The notes: a model not told the origin generated them from the sequence alone. 64,000 nucleotides of DNA from Methanobacterium_B sp963703015 (GCA_963703015.1 OY969779.1:558001-622000), one strand, 5' to 3'. Shown: positions 46,318 to 56,203, counted from the stretch's first letter. Numbers and translations are program-made.

Positions 46318-46483
46318 GAAGGGACACTTTCATGGGATTTTTTTTAGATCAATATTTTTCCCATGGTATGTGGATGTGCCATGTTCTTATAAAAAAATTA
46401 TCTAAAATGAAATCTGAAAAAACTAGAACTATAAAATTTATACTTCAAAAAAAAATAGAAAAAAAGTGGGTTTAAAACCCTAA

Positions 46484-48118
46484 TTACATCATTGGAGGCA
46501 TTCCGCCAGGCATTCCGCCCATACCTTCCATTCCACCCATATCAGGTTCTCTTGGAGTTGTGGATGCAATTACATCGTCAATTCTTAGGATCATTTCAGC
46601 TGCTTCTGCTGCTGACTGGATAGCCTGTTTTTTAACCCTGCTAGGTTCGATTACTCCAGCTTTGTACATATCACGTACATCGCCCTTGAATACGTCGAGT
46701 CCCATGTATAGGGATTTTTCATGTGCTGCCCTTAGATCCACGAGTGAGTCTATGCTGTCGAGTCCTGCATTTTCTGCGAGGGTTTTTGGTACGACTTCTA
46801 GTGCTTCAGCAAATGCTGATACTGCTAGCTGTTCCCTACCACTGATGGTGTCTGCATATTCTTTTAAGCCCTTAGCTATGGAGATTTCTGCTGCTCCTCC
46901 ACCTGCTACTACTTTACCATCCTCAACTGTTGCTGCAACTACACCTATTGCATCGTCAACTGCCCTCTGGATTTCGTCAACAACGTGGTCTGTTGAACCC
47001 CTTACAAGTAAGGTTACAGATTTAGGGTCTTTGCATCCTTCCACGAAGATCATTTCTTCGCCGGAAATTCTTTTTTCTGCAACGGATCCTGCTTCTCCTA
47101 GGTCTTCGAGACTCATGTCTTCGACGTTAGATACAACTTTTGCACCGGTTGCCCTTGAGAGTTTTTCCATGTCGGATTTTTTAACTCTGCGTACAGCTAA
47201 AACTCCTGCTTTAGCTAGGTAGTGCTGTGCTAGGTCGTCGATACCCTTCTGACAGAATAGTACTGATGCTCCTGCATCTGTGATCTTTTCTACCATGCCC
47301 TTGATCATTCCTTCTTCCTGTTCTATGAAGGCCTGCATCTGGGTTGGGTCTGTTATCCTGATTTCTGCGTCAACTTCAGTTTCTTTAACTTCTATTGCGC
47401 TGTTTAATAGTGCTATTTTAGCGTCTTCAACCTTTTTAGGCATTCCAGGGTGAACTCTTTCTTTGTCCACAATTACTCCCTGAACGAGTTTGGATTCTTC
47501 GACAACTGCACCGTCTTTTTTCTCTATTTTTATGTGGTCGGTGTCGATTTCGCCATCTTCTTCTACCTGTTTAACAGCTGCTACTATGAGTTCTGCTAAA
47601 GGTTCTCTGGCTTTTTCTGTGCCCTTTCCAGTCATTGCAGTCATTGCAACTTTCAGGAGAGTGTCCCTGTCATCTGCATCTATGGATATGACGTTGAGAA
47701 TTTCCTGTGCCTTCTCTGCTGCCTGTCTGTATCCCATTGCTATGATGGTTGGGTGAATTTCCTGGTCTAGCAGTCCTTCTGCTTTTTTCAGTAGTTCTCC
47801 AGCTATGATTACTGCTGTTGTTGTTCCATCTCCCACTTCGTCTTCTTGGGTTTTTGCAACTTCTACTAACATTTTTGCTGCTGGGTGTTCAATATCCATT
47901 TCCTTTAAAATGGTCACACCGTCGTTGGTCACTACGATATCTCCAAGTGAATCGACAAGCATTTTGTCCATTCCCTTAGGACCTAATGTTGTTCTCACTG
48001 TTTCTGCGAGTACTTTACCAGCTAAAATATTCATTCTCTGAGCATCTCTTCCTAAAAACCTGTTTGTACCTTCAGGTAAAATTAAAACTTGTTGGCCTTG
48101 GCCGCCTAATTGTGCCAC
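46484..48118 (-). CDS. ths: Thermosome subunit (group II chaperonin)
   Basis: This ATP-driven protein-folding chaperonin forms a double-ring complex in the cytoplasm. GTG 48118 is chosen because AGAGGTGATATT lies directly before it and the protein then starts M-AQLGGQGQQVLILPEGTNR as in its relatives; length is 544 residues. The key motifs are TLGPKGMDKMLVD, the ATP site GDGTTTAVIIAGELL, VVAGGGAAEISIAKGL, and a Gly-Met-rich C-terminus (GGMEGMGGMPGGMPPMM). It is the only chaperonin gene in the window. A strong TATA box lies upstream; archaeal thermosomes are usually heat-inducible. Confidence 0.96.
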   Translation of the reverse strand: MAQLGGQGQQVLILPEGTNRFLGRDAQRMNILAGKVLAETVRTTLGPKGMDKMLVDSLGDIVVTNDGVTILKEMDIEHPAAKMLVEVAKTQEDEVGDGTTTAVIIAGELLKKAEGLLDQEIHPTIIAMGYRQAAEKAQEILNVISIDADDRDTLLKVAMTAMTGKGTEKAREPLAELIVAAVKQVEEDGEIDTDHIKIEKKDGAVVEESKLVQGVIVDKERVHPGMPKKVEDAKIALLNSAIEVKETEVDAEIRITDPTQMQAFIEQEEGMIKGMVEKITDAGASVLFCQKGIDDLAQHYLAKAGVLAVRRVKKSDMEKLSRATGAKVVSNVEDMSLEDLGEAGSVAEKRISGEEMIFVEGCKDPKSVTLLVRGSTDHVVDEIQRAVDDAIGVVAATVEDGKVVAGGGAAEISIAKGLKEYADTISGREQLAVSAFAEALEVVPKTLAENAGLDSIDSLVDLRAAHEKSLYMGLDVFKGDVRDMYKAGVIEPSRVKKQAIQSAAEAAEMILRIDDVIASTTPREPDMGGMEGMGGMPGGMPPMM

Positions 48119-48162
48119 AATATCACCTCTTGTTGTATATATGTAATTCATTAGTGGGTTAG

Positions 48163-48171
48163 AGGTTATAT
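48163..48171 (-). promoter_or_regulatory. Thermosome TATA box
   Basis: TTTATATAA on the minus strand lies about 50 bases before the GTG start, giving a leader of about 20-25 nt with the GAGGTGAT site. Confidence 0.55.
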
Positions 48172-48274
48172 AAATAGTTTGTGATCATAGGTTTGTTTCA
48201 GAAAATACGGTTCAAACCAAAGTAAAAAGAGTGTTTTAGAGGGTTTAATTTCGTCAAAAAATAGTGCAGTGCCA

Positions 48275-48811
48275 TTATTTTTCCTGTTTTTTCCAGAGAG
48301 TTTTGCCATCCACTACCCTGGATTCAAAATACCCCTTCCTTTCAAGATTTTTAAGGGCACTTTCAAGGTTATCATGGGATAATTCTTTAAACCCTATATT
48401 TCTGAGGTGTGAAAATAGGACAACAGTATCATGTTCTTCACAGGGTAATAATTCATATATCTGGGATTGGAAGCTGGTTAGATTCCTTTTTGGAGGGGAT
48501 ATCACAGCTTCGAAGTAGATTTTGACTGTTTCAAGTTCACTGATTTTCTGGTCTTTCTCCTTAATCATTGCCTTTAGAAGTTTGATCTCCTCATCATTAC
48601 TCTTGATGCTTTCTTGTATTTCTTCATCCTTCCTCTGGATGTGTTCACTGAGTTCCTGTTTCAATGACTCAACCTTCAGATCATCAGTTATAGAATTTGA
48701 GGATTCCTTCTGACATTTCTTGAGTTCAATCTTCAGTTTACTGATCTCAAGCAAACATGCTTTCACAAGTTGCCTCAACTGTTCCCTCTCAGTGTCCTTT
48801 AACAACGGCAT
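48275..48811 (-). CDS. Coiled-coil protein with C-terminal winged-helix-like domain
   Basis: This 178-residue protein has residues 1-95 in one long heptad-rich coiled coil (LLEISKLKIELKKC, EEIKLLKAMIKEKDQKISELE). The C-terminal 70 residues (FQSQIYELLPCEEHDTVVLFSHLRNIGFKELSHDNLESALKNLERKGYFESR) have a helix-turn-helix/winged-helix pattern like that in transcription factors and in archaeal chromosome-organisation proteins. It is not assigned to a family. The gene is isolated, between ths and the lysine operon. A dimeric DNA-binding protein is the best guess. Confidence 0.6.
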   Translation of the reverse strand: MPLLKDTEREQLRQLVKACLLEISKLKIELKKCQKESSNSITDDLKVESLKQELSEHIQRKDEEIQESIKSNDEEIKLLKAMIKEKDQKISELETVKIYFEAVISPPKRNLTSFQSQIYELLPCEEHDTVVLFSHLRNIGFKELSHDNLESALKNLERKGYFESRVVDGKTLWKKQEK

Positions 48812-49131
48812 TGTATCACTACATTTATCTATGTATTCACCTAGTTTTAAGCTTTAAGATATGAACATCATGGTAACTATTAAAAAACTCATTCAAAAAC
48901 CCAGCCATTTAAAAAAAATATCACAGGGATAACGAACATCTAAATACAAACTCTTAACGAAACCAGCATAACACGCGCGAATACCAATAAATACCGCTCC
49001 AATATTCTTTTAAAATATCAAAATGCAATAAAATCAAGTTTAATGTAAAAATTAGCCTATAAAAAAAACTAGAGTTAATTTGTCTAAAAAAGGGATACTG
49101 GAAATATTTTCCAGATCACTAACTATTTTTA
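48812..49131. other. Gap between the lysine operon and the coiled-coil gene
   Basis: This 320-base gap is AT-rich apart from ACACGCGCG near 48970. It contains the terminator listed next and the promoter of the coiled-coil gene. I see no gene. Confidence 0.4.
49085..49114 (-). terminator. Lysine operon terminator hairpin
   Basis: On the minus strand CTGGAAA and TTTCCAG form a perfect 7-bp stem with a 3-base loop (49098-49114), followed by a run of T (TTTTTT, 49086-49091). It lies 18 bases after the asd stop. It is a bacterial-style terminator, unusual but possible in archaea. Confidence 0.6.
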
Positions 49132-50178
49132 TTAGAGTATTTCATTGATGAGTTCAGCATTTAAAATTGAAGCTCCTGCAGCACCTCGTATGGTGTTGTG
49201 CCCTACAAGAACATATTTTAAACTGTTACTGTACACTTCATCCCTTCTTAATCTGCCCACAGATACTGCCATACCATTACCAGCCATTCTATCCATTCTT
49301 GGCTGGGGTCTGTTGTCTTCCTCACGGACCACAACAGGATCTTCTGGTGCGGAGTAAAGGTTCAGTTTCTGTGGAAGTCCTTTGAAGTTGGTCAGGGATC
49401 CTTTAACTTCATCCAGGTCAAAATCGTCATCCATTTCAATGAACACTGCTTCAGTGTGGCCGTCAAGTACTGCCACCCTGTGACAGGATGCACTGACACC
49501 AAAATTTGCGTTGTTAACTGTTTCTCCATCAAAGTCACCTAGGAGGTGGAGGGTTTCGCTCTCCATTTTTTCCTCTTCCTCTCCTATGAATGGTACCAGA
49601 TTATCAACTATGGCCATGGATGGCACTCCATTGTACCCTGCTCCACTCACTGCCTGCATTGTGGAGACATACACCCTTTTAATGTTAAATTGATCATATA
49701 AAGGTTTTAATGTCATAACCAGGGCTATTGTGGAACAGTTTGGGTTGGTCACAATAAAACCATCCCATCCCCTTCTTTTTTGTTGGGTTTCAATGAGGTC
49801 CAGGTGCTCAGGGTTCACTTCAGGAACTACCAATGGTACATCAGGTTCCATTCGCATTGCACTGGCATTTGATGCTACTTTCATGCCTGCCTCTGCAAAT
49901 TTAGGTTCAACTTTAGCAGCATTTTGAGAAGGTAGTGCTGAAAAAACAATTTCAACATCCTTAACTTCCCTGGGATCTGTGTTGACCACTACAGTGTCCT
50001 TCACTGCATCTGGTATTTTAGTATCAAGGTGCCATGTTACTGCATCCTCATACTTCTTCCCAGCAGATCTGCTGGAAGCTGTAAGTGCTGTTATATCAAA
50101 ATCTGGATGATCAGCCAACAATTGAATAAAACGCTGCCCCACCATTCCTGTTGCGCCTAAAATTCCTACGTTTACCAT
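49132..50178 (-). CDS. asd: Aspartate-semialdehyde dehydrogenase
   Basis: The product reduces aspartyl-4-phosphate to aspartate-4-semialdehyde with NADPH, the branch point to lysine, threonine and methionine. The 348 residues have the N-terminal GILGATGMVGQRF nucleotide-binding loop, the catalytic Cys in TNPNCSTIAL, MQAVSGAGYNG, and the catalytic His region of the ASADH dimerisation domain (GVSASCHRVAVLDGH). It is the archaeal/fungal-type enzyme by length and motifs. The ribosome binding site is AGGTGATTATAA. It is last in the lysC-dapA-dapB-asd run, 30 bases after dapB. Confidence 0.96.
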   Translation of the reverse strand: MVNVGILGATGMVGQRFIQLLADHPDFDITALTASSRSAGKKYEDAVTWHLDTKIPDAVKDTVVVNTDPREVKDVEIVFSALPSQNAAKVEPKFAEAGMKVASNASAMRMEPDVPLVVPEVNPEHLDLIETQQKRRGWDGFIVTNPNCSTIALVMTLKPLYDQFNIKRVYVSTMQAVSGAGYNGVPSMAIVDNLVPFIGEEEEKMESETLHLLGDFDGETVNNANFGVSASCHRVAVLDGHTEAVFIEMDDDFDLDEVKGSLTNFKGLPQKLNLYSAPEDPVVVREEDNRPQPRMDRMAGNGMAVSVGRLRRDEVYSNSLKYVLVGHNTIRGAAGASILNAELINEIL

Positions 50179-50208
50179 TTATAATCACCTGTATTTCTCT
50201 TGAATTAA

Positions 50209-51030
50209 TTATTTAATGCCCAGCACATCACCCATGTCGCTGATACTACCCTTTTGGGCAGTACCCACGTATCTCAAAGCTTTAATCACTCCACTCACAA
50301 ATGATTGTCTGCTGTGGGCCCTGTGCACTATTTCAAGTCTTTCGCCTTCACCTGCAAAGAGTACTGTATGATCTCCAACAATATCTCCTCCCCTGACAGC
50401 ATGAATTCCTATTTCTGCATCTGTTCTTTCACCAACAATACCCTTTCTTCCGTAGACACCAACTTCGTCCAGATTTCTATTTAATTCTTCGGCTATTATT
50501 TCAGCTGCACGAACAGCTGTTCCAGATGGAGAGTCCTTTTTGTGTCTGTGATGTGCTTCGATAATTTCAACATCGTAATCTCCAATGAGTGCTGCAACAT
50601 CCTTTATTATTTTGAAAAAGACGTTAACTCCAACAGCCATGTTTGGAGCAATGACTGCACTCACCTGATTTTTATGTATGGATTCTTTAATCTCTTTAAG
50701 CTGTTGGTCTGTAAATCCTGTTGTACCCACAACAAGATTAACACCCTCCTTGGATGTTGTTTTAATGGTTCCAACTGCAGCATCAGCTATTGTAAAATCT
50801 ACAAGAACATCTGCTTTACTTGTTTTAAGTGTTTCAGCCAGTTTTTCAGCTCCGTTGACTTTAACACCTATTTCACCAATACCAATTACTTCTCCAACAT
50901 CTTTAGATTGGAATGGAGTGTTCGGGCTTTCAATTGCTGCCACAACTTCCATATCATTCTGTTCCAATATTTTTTTAAGTATCTTTGAACCCATTCGTCC
51001 ACATGCACCTGTTACTGCCACTTTGATCAT
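50209..51030 (-). CDS. dapB: 4-hydroxy-tetrahydrodipicolinate reductase
   Basis: The product uses NAD(P)H to reduce the DapA product to tetrahydrodipicolinate. The 273 residues have the nucleotide-binding GACGRMGSKIL, LVVGTTGFT, and the catalytic/substrate signature EAHHRHKKDSPSGTA. AGGAGGGA before the ATG is a strong site. It is separated from dapA by 137 bases containing a T-rich stretch, so part of the transcripts may end or begin there. Confidence 0.96.
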   Translation of the reverse strand: MIKVAVTGACGRMGSKILKKILEQNDMEVVAAIESPNTPFQSKDVGEVIGIGEIGVKVNGAEKLAETLKTSKADVLVDFTIADAAVGTIKTTSKEGVNLVVGTTGFTDQQLKEIKESIHKNQVSAVIAPNMAVGVNVFFKIIKDVAALIGDYDVEIIEAHHRHKKDSPSGTAVRAAEIIAEELNRNLDEVGVYGRKGIVGERTDAEIGIHAVRGGDIVGDHTVLFAGEGERLEIVHRAHSRQSFVSGVIKALRYVGTAQKGSISDMGDVLGIK

Positions 51031-51167
51031 TTTCTTAAATCCCTCCTAAGAAATATGTAGAAGCTCGATGGTTCCCTTAAAACCCTCGAATAATAATTAA
51101 CAAAAAAAAATAAATGGTTTCCAAAAAAAGTCTGAAAACTAGGAATTTTACCCAAGGATCCCCATTA

Positions 51168-52058
51168 CTAGATGAGTTCCAGATCCTTGAGAACACCAGT
51201 AAGTTTAACTGTGCTCTCATCCTTCATTGGAGCTAAAGGTAACCTTACATGTCCTGCTGGTCTTCCCATCATGTTAAGTGAATCCTTTGCAGGAACAGGG
51301 TTGGATTCTATGAAAAGAACCTTCATGAGATCGTAGAGTTCGTAGTGAAGTTTGCTTGCACCTGCATAATCACCTTCAAGTGCTTTGTTTACCATCTGAC
51401 TCATCCTTGCAGGGTCAACATTTGCAACTACACTGATAACTCCCTGTGCTCCCAACGCTATCATTGGAAGGGTAAGATTATCATTTCCAGATGTTACAAT
51501 GAAATCTTCGACCTGTTCTTCTTGTAATCTTTTAATGGTTGCTGAAACTTTATCCATATCTGGATTAGCCTCTTTAATTGCGACTATACCATCTAACTTT
51601 GCAATTTCAACGATTGTTTCTACTTCGATGTCTGTGCCTGTTCTTGATGGTACGTTGTAGACTATCTTTGGAATGTCTGTTTTCTCGTTTAGAAATTTGT
51701 AATGTTCAACAAGGCCATGTTGCTGGGGTTTGTTGTAGTAAGGTGTTATAACCAATGCAGCATCTGCACCTGCATTTTCAGCGTATTGAACGAGTCCAAG
51801 GGCTTCCTTAGATGAGTTACTACCTGCACCGGCAATTGCTTTGACCTTTCCATTGACCTCGTCAACCAATATATCGATCATCTTTCTCTGCTCATCATGT
51901 GTTATGGTGGCAGATTCACCGGTTGTACCTGCTACAAGCAATCCATCAACTCCCCTATCAATGAGATAGTTAATGTTTTCACGCATACCAGATTCGTCAA
52001 CCTCATCCTCTTTGGTGAACGGAGTCACCATGGCAACTATTGTACCTTTCAAACTCAT
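51168..52058 (-). CDS. dapA: 4-hydroxy-tetrahydrodipicolinate synthase
   Basis: The product condenses pyruvate with aspartate-semialdehyde, the first lysine-specific step. The 296-residue TIM barrel has GTTGESAT, the Tyr of YNVPSRTG and the Schiff-base Lys in VAIKEANPD. The ATG overlaps the lysC stop (ATGA), so translation is coupled. This fits control of the whole run by aspartate kinase level. Confidence 0.97.
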   Translation of the reverse strand: MSLKGTIVAMVTPFTKEDEVDESGMRENINYLIDRGVDGLLVAGTTGESATITHDEQRKMIDILVDEVNGKVKAIAGAGSNSSKEALGLVQYAENAGADAALVITPYYNKPQQHGLVEHYKFLNEKTDIPKIVYNVPSRTGTDIEVETIVEIAKLDGIVAIKEANPDMDKVSATIKRLQEEQVEDFIVTSGNDNLTLPMIALGAQGVISVVANVDPARMSQMVNKALEGDYAGASKLHYELYDLMKVLFIESNPVPAKDSLNMMGRPAGHVRLPLAPMKDESTVKLTGVLKDLELI

Positions 52059-53275
52059 TCTAAGACGCTCCTTACAAGTTCATATGCTCTTTTACCATCC
52101 TTCCATTCTACAAAAACAACTACAGATGTTTGACTCGAAGAGATTTCAACTATGTTGATTTTCCTTTTACGTAATGGCTCTGTAATTCTGGTAATTATTC
52201 CAGGGGTGTCTATGAAATCTTGACTTGTCACTGTTATCATTGCTATGTCTGTTCCCACTGAAATTGAACTGAGATCCTTATTTTCAACAACCACCTCATG
52301 GAGGATGTTGTGTGCCTTGTCAACAATGGACTTGTCTATGAATAGGGTCACAGAATTCTGTCCAGTTGATATTCCATAAATATTAATACTGTTTTGTGCA
52401 AGTGCATCTGTTAATTCAGATAAAACACCTGTTTTTGTTAGGATTTCCTCTCCAACAACTGCTATAACAGATATGGGCTCAACATTTAATGCTGTTGTCT
52501 TGAGCATGTGATTACCTGCAGGGCCTATGATTTCTGTTCCTGCAGCTGCGAGATCACCGTGCTCAAATCCTATGATCTTTGCATTTATCAGTGGATCCTT
52601 AAACCTCAAGGCATGGGGATGTAACACCTTAGCACCGTGGGTTGCAAGATCTCTCATTTCCTCGACAGATATCTTGTCCAACTTCTTTGCAGATTGCAGT
52701 CTGTTAGGATCTGTTGACATCACACCGCCAACATCTGTTACAATAACAACTTCCTCTGCCTTCAGGCAGTGGCCAAGTAGAAATGCAGTTATGTCACTGC
52801 CACCACGACCAAGGGTTGTGATGGTTCCAGATTCGTCCTTGCCAACAAAACCGCAAAGAACAGGAATAATACCTTGATCAAGTATTTTTAAGAGTTCTTC
52901 ACACTTCTTTTCTGTTAATTCAAAGTTGATGTCAGCATTTAGATAGTTACTATCTGTGATAATAGGCCAGCCCTCTGCATGGGGGTCTATATATTCTGAT
53001 TTAACTCCAAGGGATTCTATTGTTGATGAGAATATTCTGACACTTGTTATTTCACCCATTGAAACTATGTCAGCTAGCTGTTTTGATGTTATTGATTCAC
53101 CTATGGCATCATCTACTGTCTTGAGGATGTCATCTGTTGTTTTGTTAATAGCAGATACTACAACTACAACCTTTTTTCCCTTCATATACTCTTTTACAAC
53201 AGATTCTGCAGCTTTTCTTATTCTATCTCCATTACCTATCGAAGTTCCACCGAATTTGGCCACTATTATTTCCAT
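52055..53275 (-). CDS. lysC: Aspartate kinase
   Basis: The product phosphorylates aspartate to 4-aspartyl phosphate, committing it to the lysine/threonine/methionine family. The 406 residues comprise a kinase domain (1-250) with KFGGTSIGNGDRI and TLGRGGSDITAFLLG and two C-terminal ACT domains (about 265-400; VIAVVGEEILTKTGVLSEL, ITVTSQDFIDTPGIITRI), which usually bind an end-product amino acid for feedback control. AAGGTGTG precedes the ATG. It heads the lysine run 88 bases after rps17e. Confidence 0.96.
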   Translation of the reverse strand: MEIIVAKFGGTSIGNGDRIRKAAESVVKEYMKGKKVVVVVSAINKTTDDILKTVDDAIGESITSKQLADIVSMGEITSVRIFSSTIESLGVKSEYIDPHAEGWPIITDSNYLNADINFELTEKKCEELLKILDQGIIPVLCGFVGKDESGTITTLGRGGSDITAFLLGHCLKAEEVVIVTDVGGVMSTDPNRLQSAKKLDKISVEEMRDLATHGAKVLHPHALRFKDPLINAKIIGFEHGDLAAAGTEIIGPAGNHMLKTTALNVEPISVIAVVGEEILTKTGVLSELTDALAQNSINIYGISTGQNSVTLFIDKSIVDKAHNILHEVVVENKDLSSISVGTDIAMITVTSQDFIDTPGIITRITEPLRKRKINIVEISSSQTSVVVFVEWKDGKRAYELVRSVLE

Positions 53276-53363
53276 TAATACACACCTTTAAATTAACCTA
53301 AACATCAGAATAAGCAAAATTAAAAAAAATAATAAAGATTTCTTTGTTAGGTTTGCTTAAACT

Positions 53364-53555
53364 TTAATTTGATCCTTGTCTAACTAACCTGGTTACGTAA
53401 CCAGCAATTTTATTCCTTAAATGTTTGGTACTTACTGTTGTGAATTCTTCAACGAGTTTTTTGTTTTCATCAAAATCCGTGGTGAATACACCCTCGTAAG
53501 TTTCGATTAATTCCTTTGATGTTCTCTTTACAAATGATGTTCTTATGTTTCCCAT
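53364..53555 (-). CDS. rps17e: 30S ribosomal protein S17e
   Basis: This 63-residue archaeal/eukaryotic-type small-subunit protein reads GNIRTSFVKRTSKELIETY, then NKKLVEEFTTVSTKHLRNKIAGYVTRLV. It has no bacterial counterpart, which confirms the archaeal origin. GGAGGTAATTATT is a strong ribosome binding site. It follows aroQ with a 5-base gap. The aroK-aroQ-rps17e-lysC order is the one I remember from relatives. Confidence 0.95.
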   Translation of the reverse strand: MGNIRTSFVKRTSKELIETYEGVFTTDFDENKKLVEEFTTVSTKHLRNKIAGYVTRLVRQGSN

Positions 53556-53560
53556 AATAA

Positions 53561-53854
53561 TTACCTCCTCAAAATCTTTTTTTGTTCTTTTTTACTCAGA
53601 TCAGTCAATATTTTTATTATACTGGTAAGACTAACTTCGTCAATATTTTTTTCCCTTGCTATTTGTTTGATCTTTTCATGGATATATGCTTCCCGTTTTT
53701 TGTCTTCGATTTCAATGCCAAGTACAAGCTTAGCATTTACTATGTCCCGAGCAAGCAAGGTTCTTTTTTCAACGAGATCAATTAGCATTTCATCCATTTC
53801 ATCAATTTTGGTTCTTGATTCTTGAAGCAGTCTCGAAGCTTCTTCTTTATCCAC
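53561..53854 (-). CDS. aroQ: Chorismate mutase (AroQ type)
   Basis: The product rearranges chorismate to prephenate for Phe and Tyr. It is an all-helical protein of 97 residues (GTG 53854 chosen; GGTGAT sits five bases before; TTG 53860 is an alternative). Typical elements are ESRTKIDEMDEMLIDLVEKR (first helix with Arg and Glu), the central Lys of DIVNAKLVLGIEIEDKKRE, and the last helix. The start overlaps the aroK end by 8 bases. Confidence 0.88.
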   Translation of the reverse strand: MDKEEASRLLQESRTKIDEMDEMLIDLVEKRTLLARDIVNAKLVLGIEIEDKKREAYIHEKIKQIAREKNIDEVSLTSIIKILTDLSKKEQKKILRR

Positions 53855-54752
53855 TACCAATCACCCTTGTACCGGTGTTATCAACTTCAGTACGAATGAT
53901 CTCTCCAGGATAGGAACTCCAAACATCAGCGATGTTATCAAGATCTCCTTCTCTAGATATTGCCACAAAGGAAGGTCCTGTTCCAGAAAGTCCTGCAGCT
54001 ATTGCACCAGCATCAATGGCATCTAAAGCCATTTTGGGGCTGAAACCCAGTGATGCACAGTATAAAATTCCATTTAAAGTTAATGCATCGTACAAATTGC
54101 CTTTAAGAGCTTCCTGAAATGCTAGTTTCACTTGTGGTGAAATGAGTTTCATTCTCCTCACATCAGATTGTGCAGTGAGTGACTTTCTATTAGGCATGAA
54201 CACTAATATATTTTGTTCATCCAATTTATCCATCTTTAAAATCTTCCTATTAACGTTGTTGGTAACTGTGTAACCACCGAAAAAAGAAGCACTCGCATCA
54301 TCAAATGCTCCTGTAATGGTTACTCCCGCTTCAAGCGATGCATCCACACCCATATTTATCAGATCATGGGAGTTCAAATTATCCTCTGTTGGCTCATCTA
54401 AATATTTAGTTTTCAAAGCCTCATGAGTTGCCATGATAACTGCATTGGATGTTGCACTGCTACTGCTTAAACCAGAAGCCACAGGAAGAGTTGAAGCTGT
54501 TTTAACTGAAACTCCAGTATCAATTTCATGTTCTGGAAAGTTTTCTTTAAACTTGTCCAGTACTTTAACGACACACTTCTCCATTAGAGTGGTGTCAACA
54601 TTTCTATCAGTACTACAATTAATTGTTGATTTTGATTCTGTTAATTTAACTTCGGCTGTTACATACAACTTAATACCGAATGCAGAACCTGAGCCAGTTG
54701 ATATGGCATTTATGATCGTTGCTGAACCTGGAGACTGTGCAATGGTTTTCAA
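53847..54752 (-). CDS. aroK: Archaeal shikimate kinase (GHMP family)
   Basis: The product phosphorylates shikimate with ATP. This is the archaeal GHMP-type enzyme, unrelated to bacterial AroK in fold. I chose TTG 54752 (MKTIAQSPGSATIINA) because GGGGTGATG lies before it and related proteins start this way. The length is 301 residues. The ATP-binding motif PVASGLSSSSATSNAV is at about 90-105, and ITGAFDDASASFFGG and GLSGTGPSFVAI follow. It overlaps aroQ and belongs to the same operon. Confidence 0.92.
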   Translation of the reverse strand: MKTIAQSPGSATIINAISTGSGSAFGIKLYVTAEVKLTESKSTINCSTDRNVDTTLMEKCVVKVLDKFKENFPEHEIDTGVSVKTASTLPVASGLSSSSATSNAVIMATHEALKTKYLDEPTEDNLNSHDLINMGVDASLEAGVTITGAFDDASASFFGGYTVTNNVNRKILKMDKLDEQNILVFMPNRKSLTAQSDVRRMKLISPQVKLAFQEALKGNLYDALTLNGILYCASLGFSPKMALDAIDAGAIAAGLSGTGPSFVAISREGDLDNIADVWSSYPGEIIRTEVDNTGTRVIGSG

Positions 54753-55264
54753 TAACATCACCCCAACAATTAATTCGTATTAAAACTACTTTTTTGTGAG
54801 TTCAAATTAAGAAACACTCATAAATGATTCAACAAAACTCATTAATCAAAAAATAAGCAGTTTATATATTATAGAATTAGGATGTTATATAAATATTGAG
54901 GTTAAAAAACCAGGATCAAACCACAGGATCCAATGCTAATAAACGACTTTTTTAGGGGCCAAACTTGATCCAATCTACCGTTATGAAATTTTAACCATTA
55001 CCAACTAATAAAAAATATTAAAAACGTATAATAAACCCTTAAATTTATTTTATGTCTGAAATAGTTGATTTAATAAAAATTCAAACCAGCTATATGGATT
55101 GTTATGTGAAATTAATTAGCTATATAAGAAATTATAGACAAAATATTGTCTAATATATTTTAACCATTGAAACAAAATTAATCCACTGTATATCTGGGTA
55201 CAACAGTGCTACAAAAAAAATCCTAACTACAAATAAAACCGAACAATAAACTCAAAGTGTTATA
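54753..55264. promoter_or_regulatory. Divergent promoter region between aroK and sppA
   Basis: The gap is about 510 bases with no gene. For aroK on the minus strand, TTTATATAA lies near 54889-54898. For sppA, TATATAAG lies at 55121-55128, with the inverted repeat TAGACA-N6-TGTCTA (55135-55152) at the predicted start of transcription. It could be an operator or a leader hairpin. The sppA leader would be about 115 nt. Confidence 0.45.
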
Positions 55265-56203
55265 ATGAAAAAAAACAGTAAGATCGTTGTAGGCTTTCTT
55301 GTGGGAGGATCCCTCTTTGTGATAATCCTCTTGACTGCAATGGCATCCATGTTTGGAGGTCCAAATTTCCTGAGTTTCGCCCCAAATGGTGATACAGTAG
55401 CTGTAATTCCAATACAAGGTGAAATAGGCTATGGATCATCAGGATTGAGTGGTGAATCAATTATAACCCCCGAAAATGTTAAAGATGCCATGAAACAGGC
55501 CGAATCAGATGGAAGTGTCAGTTCAATTCTCATCAAAATTAACAGTCCAGGAGGATCACCTGTAGCAAGTGAAGAGATTATGAATGCCATCAATGAAAGC
55601 AAAAAACCAGTTGTTGTATGGATAGGAGATACAGGAGCATCAGGAGCGTACTTAGCTGCATCTTCTGCCGATGAGATCATTGCAAGTCCTTCCGCCATGG
55701 TTGGAAGTATTGGTGTCATAATGGGATTAACTGATCTGTCAAAGTACTACGAAAACAATGGAATCGACAAGTATTCCATAAAAGCCGGTGAGTACAAGGA
55801 CATGGGGTCAGATTACAGACCCTTAACATCAAACGAAAGAAGTATGCTTCAAAGCATGGTAAACGACGATTACGCTCATTTCATAGATATTGTAGCTGTG
55901 AATAGAAATCTTACTGTGAATTACACCCAATCTATTGCAGAGGGTAAAATCTACACAGGTACACAGGCTAAAAATTTGAAACTTGTGAATGATACAGGTG
56001 GAGAGAAACAAGCCCTCGATGCTGCAGCAAAACTCGGCGGAATAACTGGAAGCTACAACACCATGGATATCAGTACATCTTCAGGTTTACTAGATATATT
56101 AAACAGCATGTCATCAAGAATTGCATATTCAATTGGACTGGGAATTGGAAACAATTTAAAGAACGGTACAAACAATGACTTAAAATTACCTTCGATTTAT
56201 TGA
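55265..56203 (+). CDS. sppA: Signal peptide peptidase SppA-like (S49) membrane protease
   Basis: This 312-residue membrane serine protease clears signal peptides and short membrane fragments. It has one N-terminal membrane anchor (IVVGFLVGGSLFVIILLTAM) and an S49 domain: VAVIPIQGEIG, INSPGGSPVASEEI, the nucleophile Ser in GDTGASGAYLAAS, and the catalytic Lys in YSIKAGEYKDMGS. It has one catalytic unit, the short archaeal/Bacillus type. It starts a run with a thioredoxin and cbiD in the same direction. Confidence 0.92.
   Translation: MKKNSKIVVGFLVGGSLFVIILLTAMASMFGGPNFLSFAPNGDTVAVIPIQGEIGYGSSGLSGESIITPENVKDAMKQAESDGSVSSILIKINSPGGSPVASEEIMNAINESKKPVVVWIGDTGASGAYLAASSADEIIASPSAMVGSIGVIMGLTDLSKYYENNGIDKYSIKAGEYKDMGSDYRPLTSNERSMLQSMVNDDYAHFIDIVAVNRNLTVNYTQSIAEGKIYTGTQAKNLKLVNDTGGEKQALDAAAKLGGITGSYNTMDISTSSGLLDILNSMSSRIAYSIGLGIGNNLKNGTNNDLKLPSIY

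Noticed and set aside
46560..47222. A 220-codon plus-strand frame inside the thermosome gene
   Set aside because: It is antisense to a clear thermosome gene and Ser/Thr-rich as shadow frames of this type are.
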